64,000 bases of DNA from Isoperla grammatica (Eukaryota > Arthropoda > Insecta > Plecoptera > Perlodidae). Made by a program: the position numbers and the translations under genes. Positions 1 through 11,360 of this stretch are shown one piece after another; the stretch's first letter is position 1; each line of letters starts with the position of its first letter. Below the pieces are notes generated by a model. That model was not told where the DNA came from, ran no database searches, and saw nothing but the letters and a program-made list of their open reading frames with translations. The stretch lies in NCBI GenBank assembly GCA_945910005.1, contig CAMDTW010000533.1, positions 1-64,000 of the forward strand, in the 5' to 3' direction.

Positions 1-768
1 AGCAGCGGAATCCGAACCAAATCCGCCGTGGTACCGACGCCGTTTTACGACTCAATTACATACCTAGCCTAGCAGCGGAATCCGAACCAAATCCGACGTT
101 GTACCAACGCCGTTTTACGACTCAAATACATACCTAGCCTAGCAGCGGAATCCGAAACAAATCCGACGTTGTACCGACGCGGTTTTACTACTTAAATACA
201 AACCTACCCTAGCAGCGGAATCCGATCCATATCAAACGTGGTACCGACGCCGTTTTACGACTCAAATACATCTCTAGCCTAGCAGCGGAATCATACCAAA
301 TCCAACGTGGTACCGACGCCGTTTTACGACTCAAATACATCTCTAGGTTAGCAGCGGAATCCGAATCAAATCCAACGTGGTACCGACGCCGTTTTACGAC
401 TCAAATACATCTCTAGCCTAGCAGCGGAATCATACCAAATCCAACGTGGTACCGACGCCGTTTTACGACTCAAATACATCTCTAGGTTAGCAGCGGAATC
501 CGAATCAAATCCAACGTGGTACCGACGGTGTTTTACGACTCAAATACATCTCTAGGTTAGCAGCGGAATCCGAATCAAATCCAACGTGGTACCGACGGTG
601 TTTTACGACTCAAATACATCTCTAGGTTAGCAGCGGAATCCGAATCAAATCCAACGTGGTACCGACGCCGTTTTACGACTCAAATACATCTCTAGGTTAG
701 CAGCGGAATCCGAATCAAATCCAACGTGGTACCGACGGTGTTTTACGATTCAAATCCGAATTTAGTGT
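1..768 (+). repeat. 70-bp tandem satellite, 11 copies
   Basis: Head-to-tail units start at 1, 71, 141, 211, 281, 350, 420, 489, 559, 629 and 699, so the period is 70 bp, with two 69-bp units. Each begins AGCAGCGGAATC and carries a GGTACC-centred core (ACGTGGTACCGACG in most copies) followed by CGTTTTACGACTCAAATACA. The first four copies differ from the later ones in their final bases (ACCTAGCCT against CTCTAGGTT or CTCTAGCCT). The units at 281/350 and 420/489 form a 139-bp dimer. The unit is unrelated in sequence to the 289-bp satellite and is richer in CG dinucleotides. The array continues past the left edge. I do not recognise the family. Confidence 0.95.
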
Positions 769-895
769 AGCAGCGGAACCCACGTTATATACAACGTTGG
801 ACCAACGTTGGATTGGCGTCGGTAATTGAAGAAAAATTTCCCGCCGTTGCACGCCACAAATACAACGTCGTTCCGACGCAGCTGTTCTACTTGGG
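769..895 (+). repeat. Decayed 70-bp units at the satellite boundary
   Basis: After the last clean 70-bp unit, AGCAGCGGAA is still recognisable at 769. The core has diverged to a perfect inverted repeat, CAACGTTGG-A-CCAACGTTG, at 792-810. A second decayed unit follows: CAAATACAACGTCGTTCCGACG at about 858-879 aligns with the CAAATCCAACGTGGTACCGACG core of the clean copies. At about 896 the sequence changes abruptly to the 289-bp satellite. No gene is visible. This is a satellite-to-satellite junction in which the edge copies are the most diverged, as expected where homogenisation is weak. Confidence 0.75.
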
Positions 896-1040
896 TTTGG
901 TTGAAACCCTTAGGAATCCCGGCCGTATGCAAGATTCCTCTTAAAACTGGAAGTTTGTGGTAGATAGACTGAAATCAGCCAATTTCTATTTTTTATGCAT
1001 ATTTTAACCAAAAACGACGAAAAAACTCAATTTATGCATT

Positions 1041-1120
1041 TTCATAATACTCTTTCAGAATGCACACAAACATTATTATTTTTCAACGGTTGGTGTAACT
1101 TCTAAAGTAGTAATCGAAAT
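1041..1120 (+). repeat. C-class monomer variant block (first example)
   Basis: Over about 80 bp this monomer class differs strongly from the common class without changing length. It reads CATAATACTCTTTCAGAATG, then an ACAAACATTATTA stretch, then CAACGGTTGGTGTAACTTC, then TAAAGTAGTAATCG. The 18-bp palindrome of the N class is lost. Further copies lie near 2.5, 6.25, 9.4, 13.5, 15.2, 17.2, 18.7, 20.1, 20.7, 22.7, 23.3, 25.3, 31.6, 32.2, 32.75, 33.6, 35.9, 37.7, 40.6, 42.0, 43.5, 45.8, 46.4, 47.8, 48.4, 49.8, 50.4, 51.6, 53.0, 55.0, 57.6, 58.8 and 60.8 kb, and inverted near 61.5 and 62.1 kb. Spacing is close to whole multiples of 289. Confidence 0.85.
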
Positions 1121-1184
1121 GTGACGAAATGGACAAATTGTGCTTATTGGAGCCTGAAACGCTCTAAAACAACGATTTGTCAAC

Positions 1185-1473
1185 TTTGGTTGAAACCCTT
1201 AGGAATCCCAGCCGTATGCAAGATTCCTCTTAAAACTGGAAGTTTGTGGTAGATAGACTGAAATCAGCCAAGTTCTATATTTTATGCATATTTTAACCAA
1301 AAACGACGAAAAAACTCAATTTATGCATTTTCATTATACTCTTGAAGAATGCAGCCTATAATTCTTATTTTTCAACCTAGGGTGTAACTTCTATAGAAGT
1401 TATCGAAATGTGACGAAATGGACAAATTGTGCTTATTGGAGCCTGAAACGCTCTAAAACAACGATTTGTCAAC
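1185..1473 (+). repeat. Representative monomer and its short dyads
   Basis: One 289-bp N-class unit, given to locate its internal symmetry. AAACT-gga-AGTTT lies at 1233-1245, CTGA-aa-TCAG at 1258-1267, and the 8-bp palindrome TATGCATA at 1283-1290. The exact 18-bp palindrome TAACTTCTATAGAAGTTA is at 1385-1402. A 7-bp stem with a 7-nt loop, TTGGAGC/GCTCTAA, is at 1436-1456 and contains one G-T pair. The palindrome recurs in most N-class monomers. Dyad-rich satellites without CENP-B boxes have been discussed as centromeric DNA in other species; whether that applies here is untested. Confidence 0.85.
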
Positions 1474-1929
1474 TTTGGTTGAAACCCTTAGGAATCCCGG
1501 CCGTATGCAAGATTCCTCTTAAAACTGGAAGTTTGTGGTAGATAGACTGAAATCAGCCAATTTCTATTTTTTATGCATATTTTAACCAAAAACGACGAAA
1601 AAACTCAATTTATGCATTTTCATTATACTCTTGAAGAATGCAGCCTATAATTCTTATTTTTCAACCTAGGGTGTAACTTCTATAGAAGTTATCGAAATGT
1701 GACGAAATGGACAAATTGTGCTTATTGGAGCCTGAAACGCTCTAAAACAACGATTTGTCAACTATGGTTGAAACCCTTAGGAATCCCGGCCGTATGCAAG
1801 ATTCCTCTTAAAACTGGAAGTTTGTGGTAGATAGACTGAAATCAGCCAATTTCTATATTTTATGCATATTTTAACCAAAAACGACGAAAAAACTCAATTT
1901 ATGCATTTTCATTATACTCTTGAAGAATG

Positions 1930-4420
1930 CCTATAATTCTTATTTTTTAACGGAGGGTGTTACTTCTATAGAAGTTATCGAAATGTGACGAAATGGACAA
2001 ATTGTGCTTATTAGAGCCTGAAACGCTCTAAAACAACGATTTGTCAACTTTGGTTGAAACCCTTAGGAATCCCAGCCGTATGCAAGATTCCTCTTAAAAC
2101 TGGAAGTTTGTGGTATATAGACTTAAATCAGCCAATTTCTATATTTTATGCATATTTTAACCAAAAACGACGAAAAAACTCAATTTATGCATTATCATTA
2201 TATTCTTGAAGAATGCAGCCTATAATTCTTATTTTTCAACGGAGGGTGTAACTTCTATAGAAGTTATCGAAATGTGACGAAATGGACAAATTGTGCTTAT
2301 TGGAGCCTGAAACGCTCTAAAACAACGATTTGTCAACTTTGGTTGAAACCCTTAGGAATCCCGGCCGTATGCAAGATTCCTCTTAAAACTGGAAGTTTGT
2401 GGTAGATAGACTAAAATCAGCCAATTTCTATTTTTTATGCATATTTTAACCAAAAACGACCAAAAAACTCAATTTATGCATTTTCATAATACTCTTTCAG
2501 AATGCACACAAACATTATTATTTTTCAACGGTTGGTGTAACTTCTAAAGTAGTAATCGAAATGTGACGAAATGGACAAATTGTGCTTATTGGAGCCTGAA
2601 ACGCTCTAAAACAACGATTTGTCAACTTTGGTTGAACCCCTTAGGAATCCCAGCCGTATGCAAGATTCCTCTTAAAACTGGAAGTTTGTGGTAGATAGAC
2701 TGAAATCAGCCAATTTCTATATTTTATGCATATTTTAACCAAAAACGACGAAAAAACTCAATTTATGCATTTTCATTATACTCTTGAAGAATGCAGCCTA
2801 TAATTCTTATTTTTCAATGGAGGGGTGTAACTTCTATAGAAGTAATCGAAATGTGACGACATGGACAAATTGTGCTTATTAGAGCCTGAAACGCTCTAAA
2901 ATAACGATTTGTCAACTTTGGTTGAAACCCTTAGGAATCCCGGCTGTATGCAAGATTCCTCTTAAAACTGGAAGTTTGTGGTAGATAGACTGAAATCAGC
3001 CAATTTCTATTTTTTATGCATATTTTAACCAAAAACGACGAAAAAACTCAATTTATGCATTTTCATTATACTCTTGAAGAATGCAACCTATAATTCTTAT
3101 TTTTCGACGGAGGGTGTAACTTCTATAGAAGTTATCGAAATGTGACGAAATGGACAAATTGTGCTTATTGGAGCCTGAAACGCTCTAAAACAACGATCTG
3201 TTAACTTTGGTTGAAACCCTTAGGAATCCCGGCCGTATGCAAGATTCCTCTTAAAACTGGAAGTTTGTGGTAGATAGACTGAAATCAGCCAATTTCTATT
3301 TTTTATGCATATTTTAACCAAAAACGACGAAAAAACTCAATTTATGCATTTTCATTATACTCTTGAAGAATGCAACCTATAATTCTTATTTTTCGACGGA
3401 GGGTGTTACTTCTATAGAAGTTATCGAAATGTGACGAAATTGACAAATTGTGCTTATTGGAGCCTGAAACGCTCTAAAACAACGATTTGTGCAATTTGGT
3501 TGAAACCCTTAGGAATCCCAGCCGTATGCAAGATTCCTATTAAAACTGGAAGTTTGTGGTAGATAGACTAAAATCAGCCAATTTTTATATTTTATGCATA
3601 TTTTAACCAAAAACGACGAAAAAACTCAATTTATGCATTTTCATTATACTCTTGAAGAATGCAGCCTATAATTCTTATTTTTCAACGGAGGGTGTAACTT
3701 CTATAGAAGTTATCGAAATGTGACAAAATGGACAAATTGTGCTTATTGGAGCCTGAAACGCTCTAAAACAACGATTTGTCAACTTTGGTTGAAACCCTTA
3801 GGAATCCCGGCCGTATGCAAGATTCCTCTTAAAACTGGAAGTTTGTGGTAGATAGACTAAAATCAGCCAATTTCTATGTTTTATGCATATTTTAACCAAA
3901 AACGACGAAAAAACTCAATTTATGCATTTTCATTATATTCTTGAAGAATGCAGCCTATAATTCTTATTTTTCAACGGAGGGTGTAACTTCTATAGAAATT
4001 ATCGAAATGTGACGAAATGGACAAATTGTGCTTATTGGATCCTGAAACGCTCTAAAACAACGATTTGTCAACTTTGGTTGAAACCCTTAGGAATCCCAGC
4101 CGTATGCAAGATTCCTCTTAAAACTGGAAGTTTGTGGTAGATAGACTGAAATCAGCCAATTTCTATTTTTTATGCATATTTTAACCAAAAACGACGAAAA
4201 AACTCAATTTATGCATTTTCATTATACTCTTGAAGAATGCAACCTATAATTCTTATTTTTCGACGGATTGTGTAACTTCTAAAGAAGTTATCGAAATGTG
4301 ACGAAATGGACAAATTGTGCTTATTGGAGCCTGAAACGCTCTAAAACAACGATTTGTGCAATTTGGTTGAAACCCTTAGGAATCCCAGCCGTATGCAAGA
4401 TTCCTCTTAAAACTGGAAGT
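1930..4420 (+). repeat. Duplicated block D1a (pairs with 8.87-11.36 kb)
   Basis: About 2.5 kb of array repeated downstream with an offset of 6,935 bp (24 monomers minus 1 bp). Private variants that prove the pairing include AACGATCTGTTAAC at about 3192 and 10127, GTGACGACATGGAC at about 2.85 and 9.79 kb, TGGATCCTG at 4036 and 10971, and the GACGGATTGTGTAAC variant near 4.26 and 11.20 kb. The ends are placed where shared variants stop and are approximate. Confidence 0.75.
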
Positions 4421-4659
4421 TTGTGGTAGATAGACTGAAATCAGCCAATTTCTATTTTTTATGCATATTTTAACCAAAAACGACGAAAAAACTCAATTTA
4501 TGCATTTTCATTATACTCTTGAAGAATGCAACCTATAATTCTTATTTTTCGACGGAGGGTGTAACTTCAATAGAAGTTATCGAAATGTGACGAAATGGAC
4601 AAATTGTGCTTATTGGAGCCTGAAACGCTCTAAAACAACGATTTGTGCAATTTGGTTGA

Positions 4660-5290
4660 ACCCTTAGGAATCCCAGCCGTATGCAAGATTCCTCTTAAAA
4701 CTGGAAGTTTGTGGTAGATAGACTGAAATCAGCCAATTTCTATATTTTATGCATATTTTAACCAAAAACGACGAAAAAACTCAATTTATGAATTTCATTA
4801 TACTCTTGAAGAATGCAGCCTATAATTCTTATTTTTCAACCTAGGGTGTAACTTCTATAGAAGTTATCGAAATGTAACGAAATGGACAAATTGTGCTTAT
4901 TGGAGCCTGAAACGCTGTAAAACAACGATTTGTCAACTTTGGTTGAAACCCTTAGGAATCCCGGCCGTATGCAAGATTCCTCTTAAAACTGGAAGTTTGT
5001 GGTAGATAGACTGAAATCAGCCAATTTCTATTTTTTATGCATATTTTAACCAAAAACGACGAAAAAACTCAATTTATGCATTTTCATTATACTCTTGAAG
5101 AATGCAACCTATAATTCTTATTTTTCGACTGAGGGTGTAACTTCTATAGAAGTTATCGAAATGTGACGAAATGGACAAATTGTGCTTATTGGAGCCTGAA
5201 ACGCTCTAAAACAACGATTTGTGCAATTTGGTTAAAACCCTTAGGAATCCCAGCCGTATGCAAGATTCCTCTTAAAACTGGAAGTTTGTG
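4660..5290 (+). repeat. Duplicated block D2a (pairs with 6.40-7.03 kb)
   Basis: Two-monomer tract with shared rare variants: TTTATGAATTTCATTATAC at about 4785 and 6521, AAATGTAACG and ACGCTGTAAAAC near 4.87-4.92 and 6.61-6.65 kb, and CGACTGAGGG near 5.13 and 6.86 kb. The offset at the GAATTTCATTA site is 1,736 bp, about six monomers. The ends are approximate. Confidence 0.7.
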
Positions 5291-6399
5291 GTAGATAGAC
5301 TACAATCAGCCAAATTCTATATTTTATGCATATTTTAACCCAAAACGACGAAAAAACTCAATTTGTGCATTTTCATTATAGTCTTGAAGAATGCAACCTA
5401 TAATTCTTATTTTTCGACGGAGGGTGTAACTTCTATAGAAGTTATCGAAATGTGACGAAATGGACAAATTGTGCTTATTGGAGCCTGAAACGCTCTAAAA
5501 CAACGATTTGTGCAATTTGGTTGAAACCCTTAGGAATCCCAGCCGTATGCAAGATTCCTCTCTAAACTGGAAGTTTGTGGTAGATAGACTAAAATCAGCC
5601 CAATTTCTATATTTTATGCATATTTTAACCAAAAACGACGAAAAAACTCAATTTATGCATTTTCATTATACTCTTGAAGAATGCAGCCTATAATTCTTAT
5701 TTTTTAACGGAGGGTTGTAACTTCTATAGAAGTTATCGAAATGTGACGAAATGGACAAATTGTGCTTATTAGAGCCTGAAACGCTCTAAAACAACGATTT
5801 GTCAACTTTGGTTGAAACCCTTAGGAATCCCAGCCGTATGCAAGATTCCTCTTAAAACTGGAAGTTTGTGGTAGATAGACTAAAATCAGCCAATTTCTAT
5901 ATTTTATGCATATTTTAACCAAAAACGACGAAAAAACTCAATTTATGCATTTTCATTATACTCTTGAAGAATGCAACCTATAATTCTTATTTTTTAACGG
6001 AGGGTGTAACTTCTATAGAAGTTATCGAAATGTGACGAAATGGACAAATTGTGCTTATTGGAGCCTGAAACGCTCTAAAACAACGATTTGTCAACTTTGG
6101 TTGAAACCCTTAGGAATCCCGGCCGTATGCAAGATTCCTCTTAAAACTGGAAGTTTGTGGTAGATCGCCTTTAATCAGCCAATTTCTATTTTTTTATGCA
6201 TATTTTAACTAAAAACGACCAAAAAACTCAATTTATGCATTTTCATAATACTCTTTCAGAATGCACACAAACATTATTATTTTTCAACGGTTGGTGTAAC
6301 TTCTAAACTAGTAATCGAAATGTGACGAAATGGACAAATTGCGCTTATTGGAGCCTGAAACGCTCTAAAACAACGATTTGTCAACTTTGGTTGAAACCC

Positions 6400-7030
6400 T
6401 TAGGAATCCCAGCCGTATGCAAGATTCCTCTTAAAACTGGAAGTTTGTGGTAGATAGACTGAAATCAGCCAATTTCTATATTTTATGCATATTTTAACCA
6501 AAAACGACGAAAAAACTCAATTTATGAATTTCATTATACTCTTGAAGAATGCAGCCTATAATTCTTATTTTTCAACCTAGGGTGTAACTTCTATAGAAGT
6601 TATCGAAATGTAACGAAATGGACAAATTGTGCTTATTGGAGCCTGAAACGCTGTAAAACAACGATTTGTCAACTTTGGTTGAAACCCTTAGGAATCCCGG
6701 CCGTATGCAAGATTCCTCTTAAAACTGGAAGTTTGTGGTAGATAGACTGAAATCAGCCAATTTCTATTTTTTATGCATATTTTAACCAAAAACGACGAAA
6801 AAACTCAATTTATGCATTTTCATTATACTCTTGAAGAATGCAACCTATAATTCTTATTTTTCGACTGAGGGTGTAACTTCTATAGAAGTTATCGAAATGT
6901 GACGAAATGGACAAATTGTGCTTATTGGAGCCTGAAACGCTCTAAAACAACGATTTGTGCAATTTGGTTAAAACCCTTAGGAATCCCAGCCGTATGCAAG
7001 ATTCCTCTTAAAACTGGAAGTTTGTGGTAG
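6400..7030 (+). repeat. Duplicated block D2b (pairs with 4.66-5.29 kb)
   Basis: Downstream partner of the two-monomer tract with the same rare variants in the same order. It is preceded by a C-class monomer at 6.25 kb that the upstream copy lacks, so the duplication boundary is near 6.4 kb. Confidence 0.7.
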
Positions 7031-8864
7031 ATAGACTAAAATCAGCCAATTTCTATATTTTATGCATATTTTAACCAAAAACGACGAAAAAACTCAATTT
7101 ATGCATTTTCATTATACTCTTGAAGAATGCAACCTATAATTCTTATTTTTCGACGGAGGGTGTAAACTTCTATAGAAGTTATCGAAATGTGACGAAATGG
7201 ACAAATTGTGCTTATTGGAGCCTAAAACGCTCTAAAACAACGATTTGTTAACTTTGGTTGAAACCTTTAGGAATCCAGGCCGTATGCAAGATTCCTCTTA
7301 AAACTGGAAGTTTGTGGTAGATAGACTGAAATCAGCCAATTTCTATTTTTTATGCATATTTTAACCAAAAACGACGAAAAAACTCAATTTATGCATTTTC
7401 ATTATACTCTTGAAGAATGCAACCTATAATTCTTATTTTTCGACGGAGGGTGTAACTTCAATAGAAGTTATTGAAATGTGACGAAATGGACAAATTGTGC
7501 TTATTGGAGCCTGAAACGCTCTAAAACAACGATTTGTGCAATTTGGTTGAACCCTTAGGAATCCCAGCCGTATGCAAGATTCCTCTTAAAACTAGAAGTT
7601 TGTGGTAGATAGACTAAAATCAGCCAATTTCTATATTTTATGCATATTTTAACCAAAAACGACGAAAAACTCAATTTATGCATTTATATTATACTCTTGA
7701 AGAATGCAGCCTATAATTCTTATTTTTCAACGGAGGGTGTAACTTCTATAGAAGTTATCGAAATGTGACGAAATGGACAAATTGTGCTTATTGGAGCCTG
7801 AAACGCTCTAAAACAACGATTTGTCAACTTTGGTTGAAACCCTTAGGAATCCCAGCCGTATTCAAGATTCCTCTTAAAACTGGAAGTTTGTGGTAGATAG
7901 ACTGAAATCAGCCAATTTCTATTTTTTATGCATATTTTAACCAAAAACGACGAAAAAACTCAATTTATGCATTTTCATTATACTCTTGAAGAATGCAACC
8001 TATAATTCTTATTTTTCGACGGAGGGTGTAACTTCTATAGAAGTTATCGAAATGTGACGAAATGGACAAATTGTGCTTATTGGAGCCTGTAACGCTTTTA
8101 AACAACGATTTGTGCAATTTGGTTGAAACCCTTAGGAATCCCAGCCGTATGCAAGATTCCTCTAAAAACTGGAAGTTTGTGGTAGATAGACTAAAATCAG
8201 CCAATTTCTATATTTTATGAATATTTTAACCAAAAACGACGAAAAAACTCAATTTATGCATTTTCATGATACTCTTGAAGAATGCAACCTATAATTCTTA
8301 TATTTCGACGGAGGGTGTAACTTCTATAAAAGTTATCAAAATGTGACGAAATGGACAAATGGTGCTTATTGGAGCCTGAAACGCTCTAAAACAACGATTT
8401 GTCAACTTTGGTTGAAACCCTTAGGAATCCCGGCCATATGCAAGATTCCTCTTAAAACTGGAAGTTTGTGGTAGATAGACTGAAATCAGCTAATTTCTAT
8501 TTTTTATGCATATTTTAACCAAAAACGACGAAAAAACTCAATTTGTGCATTTTCATTATAGTCTTGAAGAATGCAACCTATAATTCTTATTTTTCGACGG
8601 AGGGTGTAACTTCTATAGAAGTTATCGAAATGTGACGAAATGGACAAATTGTGCTTATTGGAGCCTGAAACGCTCTAAAACAACGATTTGTGCAATTTGG
8701 TTGAAACCCTTAGGAATCCCAGCCGTATGCAAGATTCCTCTTAAAACTGGAAGTTTGTGGTAGATAGACTAAAATCAGCCAATTTCTATATTTAATGCAT
8801 ATTTTAACCAAAAACGACGAAAAAACTCAATTTATGCATTTTCATTATACTCTTGAAGAATGCA

Positions 8865-11360
8865 GCCTATAATTCTTATTTTTTAACGGAGGGTGTAACT
8901 TCTATAGAAGTTATCGAAATGTGACGAAATGGACAAATTGTGCTTAATAGAGCCTGAAACGCTCTAAAACAACGATTTGTCAACTTTGGTTGAAACCCTT
9001 AGGAATCCCAGCCGTATGCAAGATTCCTCTTAAAACTGGAAGTTTGTGGTAGATAGACTTAAATCAGCCAATTTCTATATTTTATGCATATTTTAACCAA
9101 AAACGACGAAAAAACTCAATTTATGCATTATCATTATATTCTTGAAGAATGCAGCCTATAATTCTTATTTTTCAACGGAGGGTGTAACTTCTATAGAAGT
9201 TATCGAAATGTGACGAAATGGACAAATTTTGCTTATTGGAGCCTGAAACGCTCTAAAACAACGATTTGTCAACTTTGGTTGAAACCCTTAGGAATCCCGG
9301 CCGTATGCAAGATTCCTCTTAAAACTGGAAGTTTGTGGTAGATAGACTAAAATCAGCCAATTTCTATTTTTTATGCATATTTTAACCAAAAACGACCAAA
9401 AAACTCAATTTATGCATTTTCATAATACTCTTTCAGAATGCACACAAACATTATTATTTTTCAACGGTTGGTGTAACTTCTAAAGTAGTAATCGAAATGT
9501 GACGAAATGGACAAATTGTGCTTATTGGAGCCTGAAACGCTCTAAAACAACGATTTGTCAACTTTGGTTGAAACCCTTAGGAATCCCAGCCGTATGCAAG
9601 ATTCCTCTTAAAACTGGAAGTTTGTGGTAGATAGACTGAAATCAGCCAATTTCTATATTTTATGCATATTTTAACCAAAAACGACGAAAAAACTCAATTT
9701 ATGCATTTTCATTATACTCTTGAAGAATGCAGCCTATAATTCTTATTTTTCAATGGAGGGTGTAACTTCTATAGAAGTTATCGAAATGTGACGACATGGA
9801 CAAATTGTGCTTATTAGAGCCTGAAACGCTCTAAAATAACGATTTGTCAACTTTGGTTGAAACCCTTAGGAATCCCGGCCGTATGCAAGATTCCTCTTAA
9901 AACTGGAAGTTTGTGGTAGATAGACTGAAATCAGCCAATTTCTATTTTTTATGCATATTTTAACCAAAAACGACGAAAAAACTCAATTTATGCATTTTCA
10001 TTATACTCTTGAAGAATGCAACCTATAATTCTTATTTTTCGACGGAGGGTGTAACTTCTATAGAAGTTATCGAAATGTGACGAAATGGACAAATTGTGCT
10101 TATTGGAGCCTGAAACGCTCTAAAACAACGATCTGTTAACTTTGGTTGAAACCCTTAGGAATCCCGGCCGTATGCAAGATTCCTCTTAAAACTGGAAGTT
10201 TGTGGTAGATAGACTGAAATCAGCCAATTTCTATTTTTTATGCATATTTTAACCAAAAACGACGAAAAAACTCAATTTATGCATTTTCATTATACTCTTG
10301 AAGAATGCAACCTATAATTCTTATTTTTCGACGGAGGGTGTTACTTCTATAGAAGTTATCGAAATGTGACGAAATTGACAAATTGTGCTTATTGGAGCCT
10401 GAAACGCTCTAAAACAACGATTTGTGCAATTTGGTTGAAACCCTTAGGAATCCCAGCCGTATGCAAGATTCCTCTTAAAACTGGAAGTTTGTGGTAGATA
10501 GACTAAAATCAGCCAATTTTTATATTTTATGCATATTTTAACCAAAAACGACGAAAAAACTCAATTTATGCATTTTCATTATACTCTTGAAGAATGCAGC
10601 CTATAATTCTTATTTTTCAACGGAGGGTGTAACTTCTATAGAAGTTATCGAAATGTGACAAAATGGACAAATTGTGCTTATTGGAGCCTGAAACGCTCTA
10701 AAACAACGATTTGTCAACTTTGGTTGAAACCCTTAGGAATCCCGGCCGTATGCAAGATTCCTCTTAAAACTGGAAGTTTGTGGTAGATAGACTAAAATCA
10801 GCCAATTTCTATATTTTATGCATATTTTAACCAAAAACGACGAAAAAACTCAATTTATGCATTTTCATTATATTCTTGAAGAATGCAGCCTATAATTCTT
10901 ATTTTTCAACGGAGGGTGTAACTTCTATAGAAATTATCGAAATGTGACGAAATGGACAAATTGTGCTAATTGGATCCTGAAACGCTCTAAAACAACGATT
11001 TGTCAACTTTGGTTGAAACCCTTAGGAATCCCAGCCGTATGCAAGATTCCTCTTAAAACTGGAAGTTTGTGGTAGATAGACTGAAATCAGCCAATTTCTA
11101 TTTTTTATGCATATTTTAACCAAAAACGACGAAAAAACTCAATTTATGCATTTTCATTATACTCTTGAAGAATGCAACCTATAATTCTTATTTTTCGACG
11201 GATTGTGTAACTTCTAAAGAAGTTATCGAAATGTGACGAAATGGACAAATTGTGCTTATTGGAGCCTGAAACGCTCTAAAACAACGATTTGTGCAATTTG
11301 GTTGAAACCCTTAGGAATCCCAGCCGTATGCAAGATTCCTCTTAAAACTGGAAGTTTGTG
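8865..11360 (+). repeat. Duplicated block D1b (pairs with 1.93-4.42 kb)
   Basis: Second copy of the 2.5-kb block, collinear with the first and differing by only scattered substitutions. The 3-bp deletion in the monomer near 1.93 kb is absent here, so that deletion arose after the copies separated or lies just outside the shared tract. Monomers on both sides carry different variants. Confidence 0.75.

Noticed and set aside
1..768. CRISPR-like array in the 70-bp repeats.
   Set aside because: There are no unique spacers. The whole unit is repeated, and the sequence context is eukaryotic satellite DNA.
1195..1205. TTAGG as a possible insect telomeric repeat.
   Set aside because: Single occurrence per 289-bp monomer, never in tandem.
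1185..1300. RNA polymerase III A and B boxes (GTTGAAACC resembles a B box; TGGTAGATAGA resembles an A box).
   Set aside because: Each has a mismatch, they are in the wrong order within a monomer, the spacing to the next B-like site is too long, and T runs would terminate between them.
1185..1473. A CENP-B box (TTCGNNNNANNCGGG) in the monomer.
   Set aside because: The nearest candidate, TTCGACGGAGGGTG, lacks the terminal CGGG at the required spacing, and the CCCGGCCG site does not fit on the other strand.
1185..1473. A hammerhead ribozyme, as found in some animal satellites.
   Set aside because: CTGAAA occurs twice, but no CTGANGA core with a paired GAAA is present on either strand.
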